Assembly: GCF_014199195.1 (NCBI RefSeq) | Contig: NZ_JACIJE010000006.1 | Location: 226,320 to 290,319 of the forward strand | Length of the DNA: 64,000 bases | Reading direction: 5' to 3' | Origin: Neoroseomonas alkaliterrae | GTDB lineage: Bacteria; Pseudomonadota; Alphaproteobacteria; Acetobacterales; Acetobacteraceae | Part shown: positions 25,377 to 33,896 of the stretch, piece after piece | How positions within the stretch are numbered: the first letter of the stretch is position 1 | Layout of the letters: each line of letters opens with the position of its first letter | Program-made: the position numbers and the translations under genes | The notes under the pieces: generated by a model | Seen by the model: only the letters and a program-made list of their open reading frames with translations | Databases searched by the model: none | What the model was told of the DNA's origin: nothing

Positions 25377-26375
25377 TCACGCCGCCGCGCGCCGCCCCCA
25401 ATTCGCGTTGACGAGCGGCGAGCCGGCCGCGAGCCGCTGCCGCGCCGCCGCATACTCCGCGGCGAGCCGGTCCACCAGCGCCGCGGCCGGCACCACCGCG
25501 TCCACGCCGCCCACCGACTGCCCCGCGCCCCAGATGTCCTTCCACTTCCGCTTGCGGTCGGTGCCGAAATTCATCTGCGACCCTTCCAGCCCCGCGAGGT
25601 TGTCGGGATCGAGCCCCGCATTGCGCAGGGAGGGCTTCAGGTAGTTGCCGTGCACGCCGGTGATGAGGTTGGTGTAGACGATGTCCTCGGCGCTGCACTC
25701 GACGATCATGCGCTTGTACTCGTCCACCGCGCGCGCCTCCTCCGTCGCGATGAAGGCGCTGCCCATGTAGGCGAAGTCCGCGCCCATCGCCTCGGCGGCG
25801 AGGATGGAGCGCCCATGCGCGATCGCGCCCGAGAGCGCGATCGGCCCGTCGAACCAGGCGCGCGTCTCCTGCAGCAGGGCGAAGGGGGATTGCGCGCCGG
25901 CATGCCCGCCCGCGCCGGCGGCCACCAGCACGAGGCCGTCCGCCCCCTTCTCGATCGCCTTGTGCGCGAAGGTCTGGTTGATCACGTCGTGGATGACGTG
26001 GCCGCCATAGCCGTGGATCGCCTCGTTCACCTCCGGCCGCGCGCCGAGGCTCGTGATGATCAGCGGCACCCTGTGCTTCACGCAGAGGGCGAGGTCCTGC
26101 TCCAGCCGGTCGTTGGTGCGGTGGACGATCAGGTTGATCGCGAAGGGGGCGGCCGGCCGGTCGGGATGCGTGGCGTCATGCGCGGCGAGCCGCTCCCTGA
26201 TCTCGGCCAGCCATTCGTCGAGCTGCTCGGCCGGGCGCGCGTTCAGCGAGGGCATCGAGCCGATGACGCCCGAGGTGCACTGCGCCACCACGAGGTCCGG
26301 CACGCTGACGATGAACAGCGGCGATCCGATCAGGGGCAGCCGCAGGCGGCCCTTCAGGCTCTCGAGCAGGGTCAT
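25377..26375 (-). CDS. nitronate monooxygenase (NMO class)
   Basis: A 332-residue FMN enzyme of the 2-nitropropane dioxygenase family that oxidises alkyl nitronates such as propionate-3-nitronate. The N-terminal PLIGSPLFIVS, the GGHAGAQSPF phosphate-binding segment, the GSAFIATEEA block and the C-terminal KDIWGAGQSVGG are characteristic of the family. It is monocistronic. Nitronate detoxification is the general role; an annotation as an enoyl-ACP reductase-like homologue is less likely. Confidence 0.87.
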   Translation of the reverse strand: MTLLESLKGRLRLPLIGSPLFIVSVPDLVVAQCTSGVIGSMPSLNARPAEQLDEWLAEIRERLAAHDATHPDRPAAPFAINLIVHRTNDRLEQDLALCVKHRVPLIITSLGARPEVNEAIHGYGGHVIHDVINQTFAHKAIEKGADGLVLVAAGAGGHAGAQSPFALLQETRAWFDGPIALSGAIAHGRSILAAEAMGADFAYMGSAFIATEEARAVDEYKRMIVECSAEDIVYTNLITGVHGNYLKPSLRNAGLDPDNLAGLEGSQMNFGTDRKRKWKDIWGAGQSVGGVDAVVPAAALVDRLAAEYAAARQRLAAGSPLVNANWGRRAAA

Positions 26376-26530
26376 GGCGGTTCCTCGCGACGCGTTTCGG
26401 CAAGCCTTGCCGGAACCGTGCGGCTTGTCGAGGCCCGCCCGACCGATCGGTCAGGCGGCGCCGTCCGGCCCCCGCACCAGCCGGATCGCGGCGGCGAGGG
26501 CGCGGAAACCCGCCGCCTGCGCCGCGCCGA

Positions 26531-27664
26531 TCATGGCCGCGGGCCGCTCCGCCCCCGCGCCCGCGCGATGGCGCGGCGCAGCGGCAGGGCGCGGGTCCAG
26601 GCCCAGCGGACCGGGCGCAACATGGTGCGCTGCCAGGCCGCGACCTCCCGGATCTCCTCGAGCGCCCGCCGCATGACGAGGGCCGTGTCGTCCTGATCGG
26701 CCGCCCGACGCTCCAGCGCCAGGAGAGCCGTCTCGAGCCGTCTCTCGAGGATGGCGATCCGCGCCTCGGACGCGCGACGGCTCTCCTCGATCGCCTGCAG
26801 CACCGCCTGCAGCGCGCCGATGGCCTCCGGCCTGCCGGCGAGCGATGCCCGCAGCAGCCCGTTGCGCAGGCCAAGATGCTGCTCCTTCCGGTCCGGGCCG
26901 GCGGCGATGGAGTTCGCGGCCGCCCCGTCCGTGCCGGGGACGCGATGGTGGTAGGCGGCGAGAAGCCGGTCCACGAAGCCGATGTCGCCGAGCAGAAGCA
27001 GCCGGTAGTTGAACTCGAGGTCGCTGACGAATGTCAGCGCGTCGTTCAGCGGGCCGATGGCCGCGAGCGCGGCGCGCCGGAACACCAACGCGATCGGTGG
27101 GATCTGGAGGTCCACCAGGGCGCGCCGGAGATCGACCGTGCCGCGGTGATGCGGCCAGAGATGGCGCCGCACCTCCCGCGGTCCGTCCGGCGTCAGGCGT
27201 TCCTCGATCAGCGTGCAGCCCGTGGTGACGCCGACGAAGCCGCGGTGCTCGGGCGCAGCGAGGAACGCCACCGTGGCTTCGAGGAAGCCTGGTTCCCAGG
27301 AATCGTCGTCGTCGTGCACGGCGACGAGCTCCTCCCTGGCAAGAGCAAGCCCGGCATTGGCGCTGCCAGCAATGCCGGCGGGCTCCGCAAGCCGGATCAT
27401 GGTGACCCTCCCGGCGAGGCGGGCCTCGCGGGCCGCGAGCGCGGCCTCCACCGGCGCGACGGGGCCGCCGTCGTTGACGAGGTAGAGATGCCAGTCCCTC
27501 CAGGCCTGCGCGCAGACGCTGTCCAGCGCACGGCCCAGGAACTCTGGACGGTCGCGCGTGCGCATGACGATCGCGACGCTTCCGGGCGATCCGGCCGGCG
27601 GCATGTCGGCGATCGGCGTCGCCGGATAGAGCAGCGGTCGCGGCGTGGCCTGTCCCGTCGTCAT
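26531..27664 (-). CDS. family 2 glycosyltransferase with C-terminal coiled-coil
   Basis: A 377-residue GT-A glycosyltransferase. The N-terminal SVAIVMRTRDRPEFLGRALDS strand/loop, the acidic DDDDSW metal-binding motif near residue 120 and an SDLEFNYRLLLLGD acceptor segment are present. Residues from about 290 onward are Glu/Arg/Leu-rich (SEARIAILERRLETALLALERR) and likely form a coiled coil, followed by a basic tail. No membrane segment is seen. The start at 27662-27664 has a poor ribosome site, and an ATG 45 bp upstream is an alternative. The sugar donor and acceptor are unknown. Confidence 0.78.
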   Translation of the reverse strand: MTTGQATPRPLLYPATPIADMPPAGSPGSVAIVMRTRDRPEFLGRALDSVCAQAWRDWHLYLVNDGGPVAPVEAALAAREARLAGRVTMIRLAEPAGIAGSANAGLALAREELVAVHDDDDSWEPGFLEATVAFLAAPEHRGFVGVTTGCTLIEERLTPDGPREVRRHLWPHHRGTVDLRRALVDLQIPPIALVFRRAALAAIGPLNDALTFVSDLEFNYRLLLLGDIGFVDRLLAAYHHRVPGTDGAAANSIAAGPDRKEQHLGLRNGLLRASLAGRPEAIGALQAVLQAIEESRRASEARIAILERRLETALLALERRAADQDDTALVMRRALEEIREVAAWQRTMLRPVRWAWTRALPLRRAIARARGRSGPRP

Positions 27665-27761
27665 GGCGCGACCATCGGGGATATCGCGCCCTGCCGGAAG
27701 GGGCCGCATGGCGGGATGGCGGCCTTGCCGGCCTCGGCGGCGCATCGCGCGGCCACCCCGT

Positions 27762-28169
27762 TCAGAACCCGACGCAGGCGCTCCGATACACCGTCAGCAC
27801 CGAGTCCTGCCGGAAGCGGCGTTTCCAGGCTTCCTCCACCGGGCGCATCCGCGCCCGCGCAGCCGGGGCATCCGCGCCGGGCAGGACGATGACGACGACC
27901 TTGCTCGCCTCCCGCAGGATGCGCCCTTCGCGGTCGCGCCATTGACCGAGACCGTCGAGCGCCGTCAGCCCGTCGGGAAAGGCGGGCGTCAGCGTGTCGG
28001 CGAGGAAGTCGCGCCACTCGGCCTCGCTGACCTCGGCGCGGCCGAGGGCATGGCGGCCGAAATAGGCCTCGGCGACGGTCGCGGCGGTGGTGCCCGGCGG
28101 GCAGGGCGGCGCCCCGCCCGCGCAGGCGCCGAGCAGCGGCAGCAGTGCCGCCGCCACGAGCGCCCTCAT
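27762..28169 (-). CDS. DUF3574 lipoprotein
   Basis: A 135-residue small protein with a lipoprotein signal: MRALVAAALLPLLGAC ends in an LLGAC lipobox, giving acylation at Cys16. The mature part has the DUF3574 pattern of WRDFLADTLTPAFPDGLTALDGLGQW and the conserved RE.SKVV.I strand. The function of DUF3574 is unknown. Its ATG overlaps the stop of the EmrE/ArnE-like gene by 4 bp, so it is the last gene of the glycosylation cassette, which is an unusual partner for this domain. Confidence 0.8.
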   Translation of the reverse strand: MRALVAAALLPLLGACAGGAPPCPPGTTAATVAEAYFGRHALGRAEVSEAEWRDFLADTLTPAFPDGLTALDGLGQWRDREGRILREASKVVVIVLPGADAPAARARMRPVEEAWKRRFRQDSVLTVYRSACVGF

Positions 28170-28516
28170 GCGGTGGTGGCGAGCAGCGCGACGCCGGCGG
28201 AGATCAGCGCGATCGCGGCGATCTTCGCCGGGCCGAGCGATTCCCCGAACACCGCCCAGCCGACCAGCGCGATGACGACGTAGGAGGCCGCGGTGCAGGG
28301 CAGCGCGACGCTCATCGGGATGCGGCGCAGCGCCACGATGTAGAGCAGCGCGGCCCCGCCGTAGCAGACGAGGCCGATCATCGTCGCCGGGCGGAAGAGC
28401 TGGTCGAGGAACCCCCCCGACGCCGCCACCGCGCCCGATGCGCCGGACTTCAGCAGCACCTGGCCGACCAGCGAGGTGGTGATGGCCGCGGCGAGCGCGA
28501 GCCAATAGGGCATCAT
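28166..28516 (-). CDS. small EamA/SMR-type four-helix transporter (ArnE-like)
   Basis: A 116-residue protein with four hydrophobic helices in the drug/metabolite transporter superfamily. RRIPMSVALPCTAASYVVIALVGWAVFGESLG is the typical C-terminal pair with the conserved Glu-Ser. Subunits of this size act as dimers; ArnE/ArnF flip undecaprenyl-phosphate-aminoarabinose. It lies directly behind a membrane GT2 of the ArnC type (ATGA overlap), so flipping of a lipid-linked sugar is the likely role. Confidence 0.78.
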   Translation of the reverse strand: MMPYWLALAAAITTSLVGQVLLKSGASGAVAASGGFLDQLFRPATMIGLVCYGGAALLYIVALRRIPMSVALPCTAASYVVIALVGWAVFGESLGPAKIAAIALISAGVALLATTA

Positions 28517-29499
28517 GACGCGCGCTCCGCCGGGCCGATCACCTCGCGCACCACGCCCTGCGGCTTGCCGTTGGCCGACATGAAAGCGCGGCCGACATAT
28601 TCGCCGAGCACGCCGAGGATCATGAACTGCACGCCCGCGATGAGCAGCGTGACGGTCATCAGCGAGGCCCAGCCGGAGGGCGTCTCGCCGAGCAGCGCCT
28701 CCATGATGACCCAGCAGGCCGCGACCAGGCCGAGGAAGCCCATCGCCACCCCGGCGATGATCGCGAGCCGCAGCGGCAGCACCGAGAAATTGGTCGCGAG
28801 GTTCAGCCACAGCCGGATCAGCCGGCGCATGGTGTAGTTCGAGCGCCCCTCGGCGCGGGCGAAGTGCTTCACCTCGATGGAATCGAGCCGCTGCGTCACC
28901 TGCATCAGCAGCCCGTCCACATAGGGGTAGGGGCCGCGATACTTGATCACCTCCCGCACCGCGAGCGCCGACATGCAGCGGAAGGAGGAGAGGTAGAGCC
29001 CCTTCGGCTTGTCCATGAGCTGGTCGGCGACCCAGTTGGCGAAGCGGGAGCCGAGGTTGCGCCAGCCCTCGTGTTCCTTCACCGCATAGCGCGTGTAGAC
29101 CACGTCGAAGCCGCCGAGGCGGCAATGGTCGTAGAGCTTCAGCACCTCCTCCGGCGGGTTCTGGAGGTCGTCGTCCATGGTGATGACATAGGCCCCGCGG
29201 GCATGGCGCAGGCCGGTCATGACCGCATTGTGCTCGCCGAAGTTGCGCGCGTGCTCGATGTAGGTGAGCGGCACGGTGGCGATGCGGGCCAGTTCCCGGC
29301 AGACCTCGCCGGAATTGTCCGGGCTGCCGTCGTTGACCAGGATGATCTCGATCCCGCCCTCGGGCTGCAGCTTCGAAAGCTCGGCGACCAGCGTGCCGAC
29401 CGTGGCGGCGCCGCGATAGACGGGCACGACGATGGACAGGCCGACCGGGGGCGTGGTCCCGGCCGCGGTGGTGGGCATGGAAGGGTTCTCCGGGGTCAT
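28513..29499 (-). CDS. membrane glycosyltransferase family 2 (ArnC/DPM1-like polyprenyl-phosphate glycosyltransferase)
   Basis: A 328-residue GT2 that transfers a sugar to a polyprenyl phosphate on the cytoplasmic face. The catalytic N-terminal domain has LSIVVPVYRGAATV, VNDGSPDNS and the DDDLQNPPEEV metal motif, with the ArnC-type ARNFGEHNAVMTGLRHARG block. Two C-terminal membrane helices (about residues 232-255 and 268-290) complete the ArnC/GtrB architecture. It overlaps the methyltransferase and the small transporter by 4 bp each, forming one operon for making and flipping a lipid-linked sugar. Confidence 0.87.
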   Translation of the reverse strand: MTPENPSMPTTAAGTTPPVGLSIVVPVYRGAATVGTLVAELSKLQPEGGIEIILVNDGSPDNSGEVCRELARIATVPLTYIEHARNFGEHNAVMTGLRHARGAYVITMDDDLQNPPEEVLKLYDHCRLGGFDVVYTRYAVKEHEGWRNLGSRFANWVADQLMDKPKGLYLSSFRCMSALAVREVIKYRGPYPYVDGLLMQVTQRLDSIEVKHFARAEGRSNYTMRRLIRLWLNLATNFSVLPLRLAIIAGVAMGFLGLVAACWVIMEALLGETPSGWASLMTVTLLIAGVQFMILGVLGEYVGRAFMSANGKPQGVVREVIGPAERAS

Positions 29500-30224
29500 G
29501 GCCGCGTCGCGACCACAAGGATCGAGCCGCCGGCAGGATAGCGCAGGCCGAGGCGCGCCGCGCCGCGCTCGGCCGCCGTGACGGCGTGCAGCGCGGCATC
29601 GAGCAAGGGGGGAAAGGGCGCGACGTCGCTGCGCGCCTCAGCGTCTGAGCGCAGCACCTTGCGCTGCAGGATCATCAGCGGAAGCAGCAGCGCGTTCCAG
29701 TAGCGCGCCTCGATGGCGGTGAAGCCGGTCGCGGCGAGGAGGCCCCGCGCGCCGCGCGCGGTGAAGCGGCGGGCGTTGTGCACGCGCGCATCATGCGCGG
29801 AATACAACCACTGGTAGGCCGGCAGGTTCAGCACCATCGTCCCGCCCGGCGCCAGCACGCGGCGGAACTCGGCCAGCGCCGCCCCCGGGTCCACCGCCCG
29901 GTGGCTGATCACGTCGCAGGAGGTGAGGGCGGTGAAGGCGCGATCGGCGAAGGGCAGGCGGTTGACATCCCCGGCGGCGGCCACGGCGCCCGATTTCGCC
30001 GCCGCGCGCGCGGCGGCGCCGGGGTTGTAGTCGAGCCCGACCAGCGGCCGCCCGAGGGCCGCCATGCGCCGCAGCAGCCCGCCCGTGCCGCAGCCGGCAT
30101 CGAGCAGCGCGCCCGGCGGCCCGGGGCGGCGGGCGAGCGCGTCCAGCACGCGGGCATGGAGGGCGCGGTACCACCACATGCGCTCCTCCGCCGCATCCAT
30201 CAGGTCGTATTCGGCGGGTTCCAC
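29496..30224 (-). CDS. class I SAM-dependent methyltransferase
   Basis: A 242-residue methyltransferase with motif I LLDAGCGTGGLLRRMAALG, the acidic strand LVGLDYNP and post-motif segments ending RVLAPGGTMVLNLPAYQWLYS. It is the first gene of the minus-strand operon, coupled to the ArnC-like glycosyltransferase by a 4-bp overlap. It may methylate the sugar or the lipid carrier, but the substrate is inferred from context only. The divergent membrane-protein gene starts 130 bp away. Confidence 0.83.
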   Translation of the reverse strand: MEPAEYDLMDAAEERMWWYRALHARVLDALARRPGPPGALLDAGCGTGGLLRRMAALGRPLVGLDYNPGAAARAAAKSGAVAAAGDVNRLPFADRAFTALTSCDVISHRAVDPGAALAEFRRVLAPGGTMVLNLPAYQWLYSAHDARVHNARRFTARGARGLLAATGFTAIEARYWNALLLPLMILQRKVLRSDAEARSDVAPFPPLLDAALHAVTAAERGAARLGLRYPAGGSILVVATRP

Positions 30225-30353
30225 GGCATGGCTTCATGCACGGCGAGCAAGGCCGGAACAAGGCAGATCGCGCTTGCCGCGCGGCCGCCGCATCGGCAGT
30301 TTCGCAGCCAAGAACAAGAAGCCGGGTCTGGGGGACGAAACGTCAGGGGACCT

Positions 30354-31958
30354 ATGGCTCATCACGACATGGAATCGGCGCGGCCCGAGGTGGATGCCGC
30401 ATTGCCCGCGCCTGCGGTGGACAGCCCCGGCGCGGCGCTGGGCCGGGCCTATGCCCTCAACTGGATCGCCGGCGTGCCCGCGCTGTGCTTCCTCGTCCTG
30501 GTCTTGATGCCGCCGCTGAACCACGACGTGGCGGCGGTGCTCGATTTCGCCATGCGTTGGCTCGACGGCGGGCGGCTCTATGGCGATCTCATCGACATCA
30601 ACCCGCCGCTGATCTTCATCCTCTCCCTCCTGCCGGCGGCGATCGCGAAATACACCCCGCTCGAGCCGCACCAGGCGCTGCTGCTCTGCCTGCTCGCCCA
30701 TGCGGCGCTGCTGTGGCGGCTGAGCGTGGCCCTGCGCCAGGACCGCGCGGAAGGCCCTGTCGAGGCCGCCCTCCTCGCCGCCGCGATCCCTCTGCTGATG
30801 GTGCTGCCCGGCTCGGATTTCGGCCAGCGCGAGACGCTGATGGCGATCAGCGCCATCCCCTACGCGCTGCTGGCGGCGCGCCGGATCGAGGGGCCGCCGG
30901 TTCCGCCGCGGCTGGCGATCACGGCCGCCGTCGCCGCCGCGCTGGCCTTCGCGCTGAAGCCGCATTTCCTGGCCGTGCCGATGCTCGTCGAGGGTTTCGT
31001 GCTGTGGCGGCGTGGGCTCGGCCGCGCGCTGGCCGATCCGGTCCCGGCGGTGATGGGGGCGGTCTGGGGCGCCTATGCGCTCAGCATCCCGCTGCTGTTC
31101 CCCGCCTATCTGCGGGAGATCGTGCCCATTGCGCTTGAATTCTACGGCGAGATACACGGCGCCGGGCCGCTTTCGGTGCTGGTCACGGAGCTGATGGGCG
31201 CGGCGCTGCCGCTGCTGCTGCTCGCGGCGGCGATCGGGCTCAGGGGCGGTTCGGGAAGCGCGGCGCAGGCGCTCAGCCTTGCGGCGATCGGCGCCTTCCT
31301 CTCGGCCTGGGTGCAGCACAAGGGATGGACCTACCACGTCCTGCCGGTCACGATCCTCTCGCTCGCGGCGCTGGCCGCGGCGGCGGCGCGCCAGGCCGAC
31401 CGCTGGCTGCCGCCGCGCCGCGCGCGTGCGGCCGCGCCCGTGCTGGCGGTGATCGGCGCCTTCGTGATCGGCGCCTATGCGGTTCGCGGAGGCGAGACGC
31501 CGTGGCGGCAGATCTGGTTCGCGCAGGAACAGGCCGGGCGCCTCACGGAATGGTTGCGCCGCGAGGTCCGAGGGGGGAGTATCCTTGTCCTGAGCCCCGA
31601 GATCCTGCCGGTCTATCCATCCGTGATCTACGCGAAGTCGCGTCCAACCCTGCGGACCATGAGCACATGGCTGCTCCAGGGGGCCTACCGCACCTGCCCC
31701 GCGGGCCAGTCCCCGTACCGGCAGCCGGCGGAGATGGGCACGGTGGAGGCCTCCGTGTTCCGCACCGTCGCCGAGGATTTCGCGCGCCGCCCGCCCCGCG
31801 CGGTGCTGGTCAGCCGCTTCGCGCACATGCGCGGCTGCCCGGACCGCTTCGACCTGCTCGAGTATTTCTCGCGCGATCCGCTCTTCGCCCGGACCTTCCA
31901 GCTCTTCCGCCCGGTGGGCGAGATGGACGGCTACCGGCTCTATGTCCGCCGCGGGTGA
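30354..31958 (+). CDS. polytopic membrane protein, possibly GT-C type glycosyltransferase
   Basis: A 534-residue protein with about ten to eleven hydrophobic helices and a C-terminal soluble domain from about residue 390 to the end. Near the start of the membrane part is LNHDVAAVLDFAMRWLDGGRLYGDLIDINPPLIFIL. This Asp-containing loop between the first two helices, with its D-x-N-P-P motif, resembles the catalytic loops of GT-C enzymes that use lipid-linked sugars. That would suit the adjacent ArnC/ArnE-like cassette. The ATG 30354 has GGGGA upstream. The family assignment is tentative. Confidence 0.65.
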   Translation: MAHHDMESARPEVDAALPAPAVDSPGAALGRAYALNWIAGVPALCFLVLVLMPPLNHDVAAVLDFAMRWLDGGRLYGDLIDINPPLIFILSLLPAAIAKYTPLEPHQALLLCLLAHAALLWRLSVALRQDRAEGPVEAALLAAAIPLLMVLPGSDFGQRETLMAISAIPYALLAARRIEGPPVPPRLAITAAVAAALAFALKPHFLAVPMLVEGFVLWRRGLGRALADPVPAVMGAVWGAYALSIPLLFPAYLREIVPIALEFYGEIHGAGPLSVLVTELMGAALPLLLLAAAIGLRGGSGSAAQALSLAAIGAFLSAWVQHKGWTYHVLPVTILSLAALAAAAARQADRWLPPRRARAAAPVLAVIGAFVIGAYAVRGGETPWRQIWFAQEQAGRLTEWLRREVRGGSILVLSPEILPVYPSVIYAKSRPTLRTMSTWLLQGAYRTCPAGQSPYRQPAEMGTVEASVFRTVAEDFARRPPRAVLVSRFAHMRGCPDRFDLLEYFSRDPLFARTFQLFRPVGEMDGYRLYVRRG

Positions 31959-31988
31959 CGGTGGCGGCACGGGGGCGCGCGAAGCGGC

Positions 31989-32924
31989 GTGGATGACCTT
32001 GGCAAGCGGCCCGCATCGCGCGGGCTGAGCACGCCCACCGGCGCCGAATCCGTCCGCGGCATCGGCCTGATCCTGTTCGCCTACCTTGTCATCACCGGTG
32101 CCGATGTCGCGGTGAAATGGGCGCTGCCCGAGGTCGGCGTCGCCGTCTCGATGCTGGTGCGCGGCGTGATCGGCGCGCTCGCCGTGCTGGCCCTGACCGG
32201 CGGGCGCGGCATCGGCCCGGTCAACCGGGGCCTGCTGACCGCGCGCGGGCTGCTCCATTGCGGCGTCTCGGCCGTCTGGTACTGGGCCTGGGCGAGCGGG
32301 ATGGCGCTCGTGGATTCCTACGCCATCGCCGCCGCCGCGCCGCTCGCCATGACGCTGCTCGCCATTCCCATCCTGGGCGAGAGGGTGGGCTGGCGGCGCT
32401 GGACCTCGACGGCGGTCGGCTTCCTCGGGGTTCTCGTCATGCTCCAGCCCGGGGGCGACCTCTGGCGGATCGAGACGCCGGTGCTGCTCCTGGCCGTGAT
32501 CGTCATGGCGGTGACGCGGATCTGGACGCGCGTGCTCTCGGCGACGGACGGGCCGGCGGCGATCGCCTTCTGGCTGATGGTCGCCCATATCCCCGTCGGC
32601 CTCGTGCTGCTGCCGTTCTTCCCGCCGCCCGAGGCCATCCCCGGCCCCGGCGTCCTGCTTGCGCTGGTCTTCTTCGGCGTGGCGAATGCCGTCGCGCACA
32701 TGCTCTTCGCCCGGGCCTTCTCGCTGGCTTCGGTCTCCGCCCTCGCGCCCTACGAATACTCGCCGCTGCTGCTCGGCGGCGTGCTGGGCTTCCTGGTCTT
32801 CCTCGAAGTCCCGGCCTGGACGACGATCGGGGGCAGCCTGATCGTCATCGCCGCGGGCCTCTACAACCTGCACCGCGAGCGGGTGCGCCGGGCCGAGGAG
32901 CGGCGCCGGTCCGGGCCGGGCTGA
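31989..32924 (+). CDS. EamA/DMT family exporter (copy 1)
   Basis: A 311-residue protein with ten hydrophobic segments in two EamA repeats. The GERVGWRRWTSTAVGFLGVLVML segment ends the first repeat, and LGGVLGFLVFLEVPAWTTIGGSLIVIAAGLY ends the second. The family includes exporters of amino acids and other metabolites. No ATG is available near the start; GTG 31989 fits. Its stop overlaps the ATG of a second EamA gene. The Arg-rich tail is likely cytoplasmic. Confidence 0.83.
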   Translation: MDDLGKRPASRGLSTPTGAESVRGIGLILFAYLVITGADVAVKWALPEVGVAVSMLVRGVIGALAVLALTGGRGIGPVNRGLLTARGLLHCGVSAVWYWAWASGMALVDSYAIAAAAPLAMTLLAIPILGERVGWRRWTSTAVGFLGVLVMLQPGGDLWRIETPVLLLAVIVMAVTRIWTRVLSATDGPAAIAFWLMVAHIPVGLVLLPFFPPPEAIPGPGVLLALVFFGVANAVAHMLFARAFSLASVSALAPYEYSPLLLGGVLGFLVFLEVPAWTTIGGSLIVIAAGLYNLHRERVRRAEERRRSGPG

Positions 32925-33832
32925 TGCCCCTGCGCCACGACATCCGCCGCGGCGCCCTGCTGATGCTCGGTGCGACCGCGCTCTTCACCATCATGTCCGC
33001 CATCATCAAGGGCGTGTCGGACAGCATCCACTTCATCGAGGTGATGTTCTTCCGCTCCGCCTTCGCCCTGCCGGTGATGCTGTTCATCGCCGCCCGCGGG
33101 CGGGACTGGGGGCTGCTGCGGACCCGGCGCTTCCCCGCCCATGTCGTGCGCGCCTTCACCGGGACCATGGCGCAGGGCTGCTCCTTCTACGCCCTCACGG
33201 TCCTGCCGCTCGCGGAGCAGACGGCGCTCACCTACACCACGCCGCTGTTCGTGACCCTGCTGTCCATCCCCTTCCTGGGCGAGCGCGTGGGCATCCATCG
33301 CTGGTCGGCGGTGCTGCTCGGCTTCGCCGGCATCATGGTGATCGCGCTGGGGGAGGGCGCCTTCCAGGGCGGCAGCCTGCCCGACCGGGTGGTGGCGATC
33401 GGCATGGCGGTGGCGGTGGCGCAGGGCGTGTGGTCGGCCATGACCACGCTTCTGGTCCGCAGCCTGTCGGCCACCGAATCCTCGGCCACCATCGTGCTTT
33501 GGCAGTCCCTGCTGATGACGGCCTTCACCCTCGCCGCCCTGCCCTTCTTCTGGACGACGCCGAGCCCGCTCGAATGGCTGCTGCTGATCCTGGTCGGGCT
33601 GGTCGGCGGCGTGGCGCAGGTGATGCTGACCGAGGCCTATGCCTCCGCGCAGGTCTCGGCACTCGGGCCCTATTCCTACACCTCGATCCTGTGGTCGGTG
33701 GCGATCGGCTGGGTGGTGTTCTCCGACGCGCCGGGCCTGAGCACGCTGGCCGGCGCCGCGCTGATCGTCGCCTCGGGCCTCTACATCCTGCATCGCGAAC
33801 TGGTCCGGGCGCGCCAGCGCCGGGGCGGCTGA
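32924..33832 (+). CDS. EamA/DMT family exporter (copy 2)
   Basis: A 302-residue ten-helix EamA transporter with segments parallel to the preceding gene: LPLAEQTALTYTTPLFVTLLSIPFLGERVGIHRWSAVLLGF in the first half and SYTSILWSVAIGWVVFSDAPG in the second. It starts at ATG 32924, sharing the A of the previous stop. The two tandem genes are clearly related but diverged, which points to an old duplication, with either heteromeric function or different substrates. Confidence 0.85.
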   Translation: MPLRHDIRRGALLMLGATALFTIMSAIIKGVSDSIHFIEVMFFRSAFALPVMLFIAARGRDWGLLRTRRFPAHVVRAFTGTMAQGCSFYALTVLPLAEQTALTYTTPLFVTLLSIPFLGERVGIHRWSAVLLGFAGIMVIALGEGAFQGGSLPDRVVAIGMAVAVAQGVWSAMTTLLVRSLSATESSATIVLWQSLLMTAFTLAALPFFWTTPSPLEWLLLILVGLVGGVAQVMLTEAYASAQVSALGPYSYTSILWSVAIGWVVFSDAPGLSTLAGAALIVASGLYILHRELVRARQRRGG

Positions 33833-33896
33833 GCCGGGCCGGCTTGCCCCCCGCGCGCGCCCTGCCAGGATGGCCGAAGACGGTGCGGAGGACGGC

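Noticed and set aside
30234..32873. 879-codon open frame on the minus strand opposite the membrane protein and EamA genes
   Set aside because: Low-complexity Arg/Gln/His composition and complete overlap with clear membrane-protein genes.
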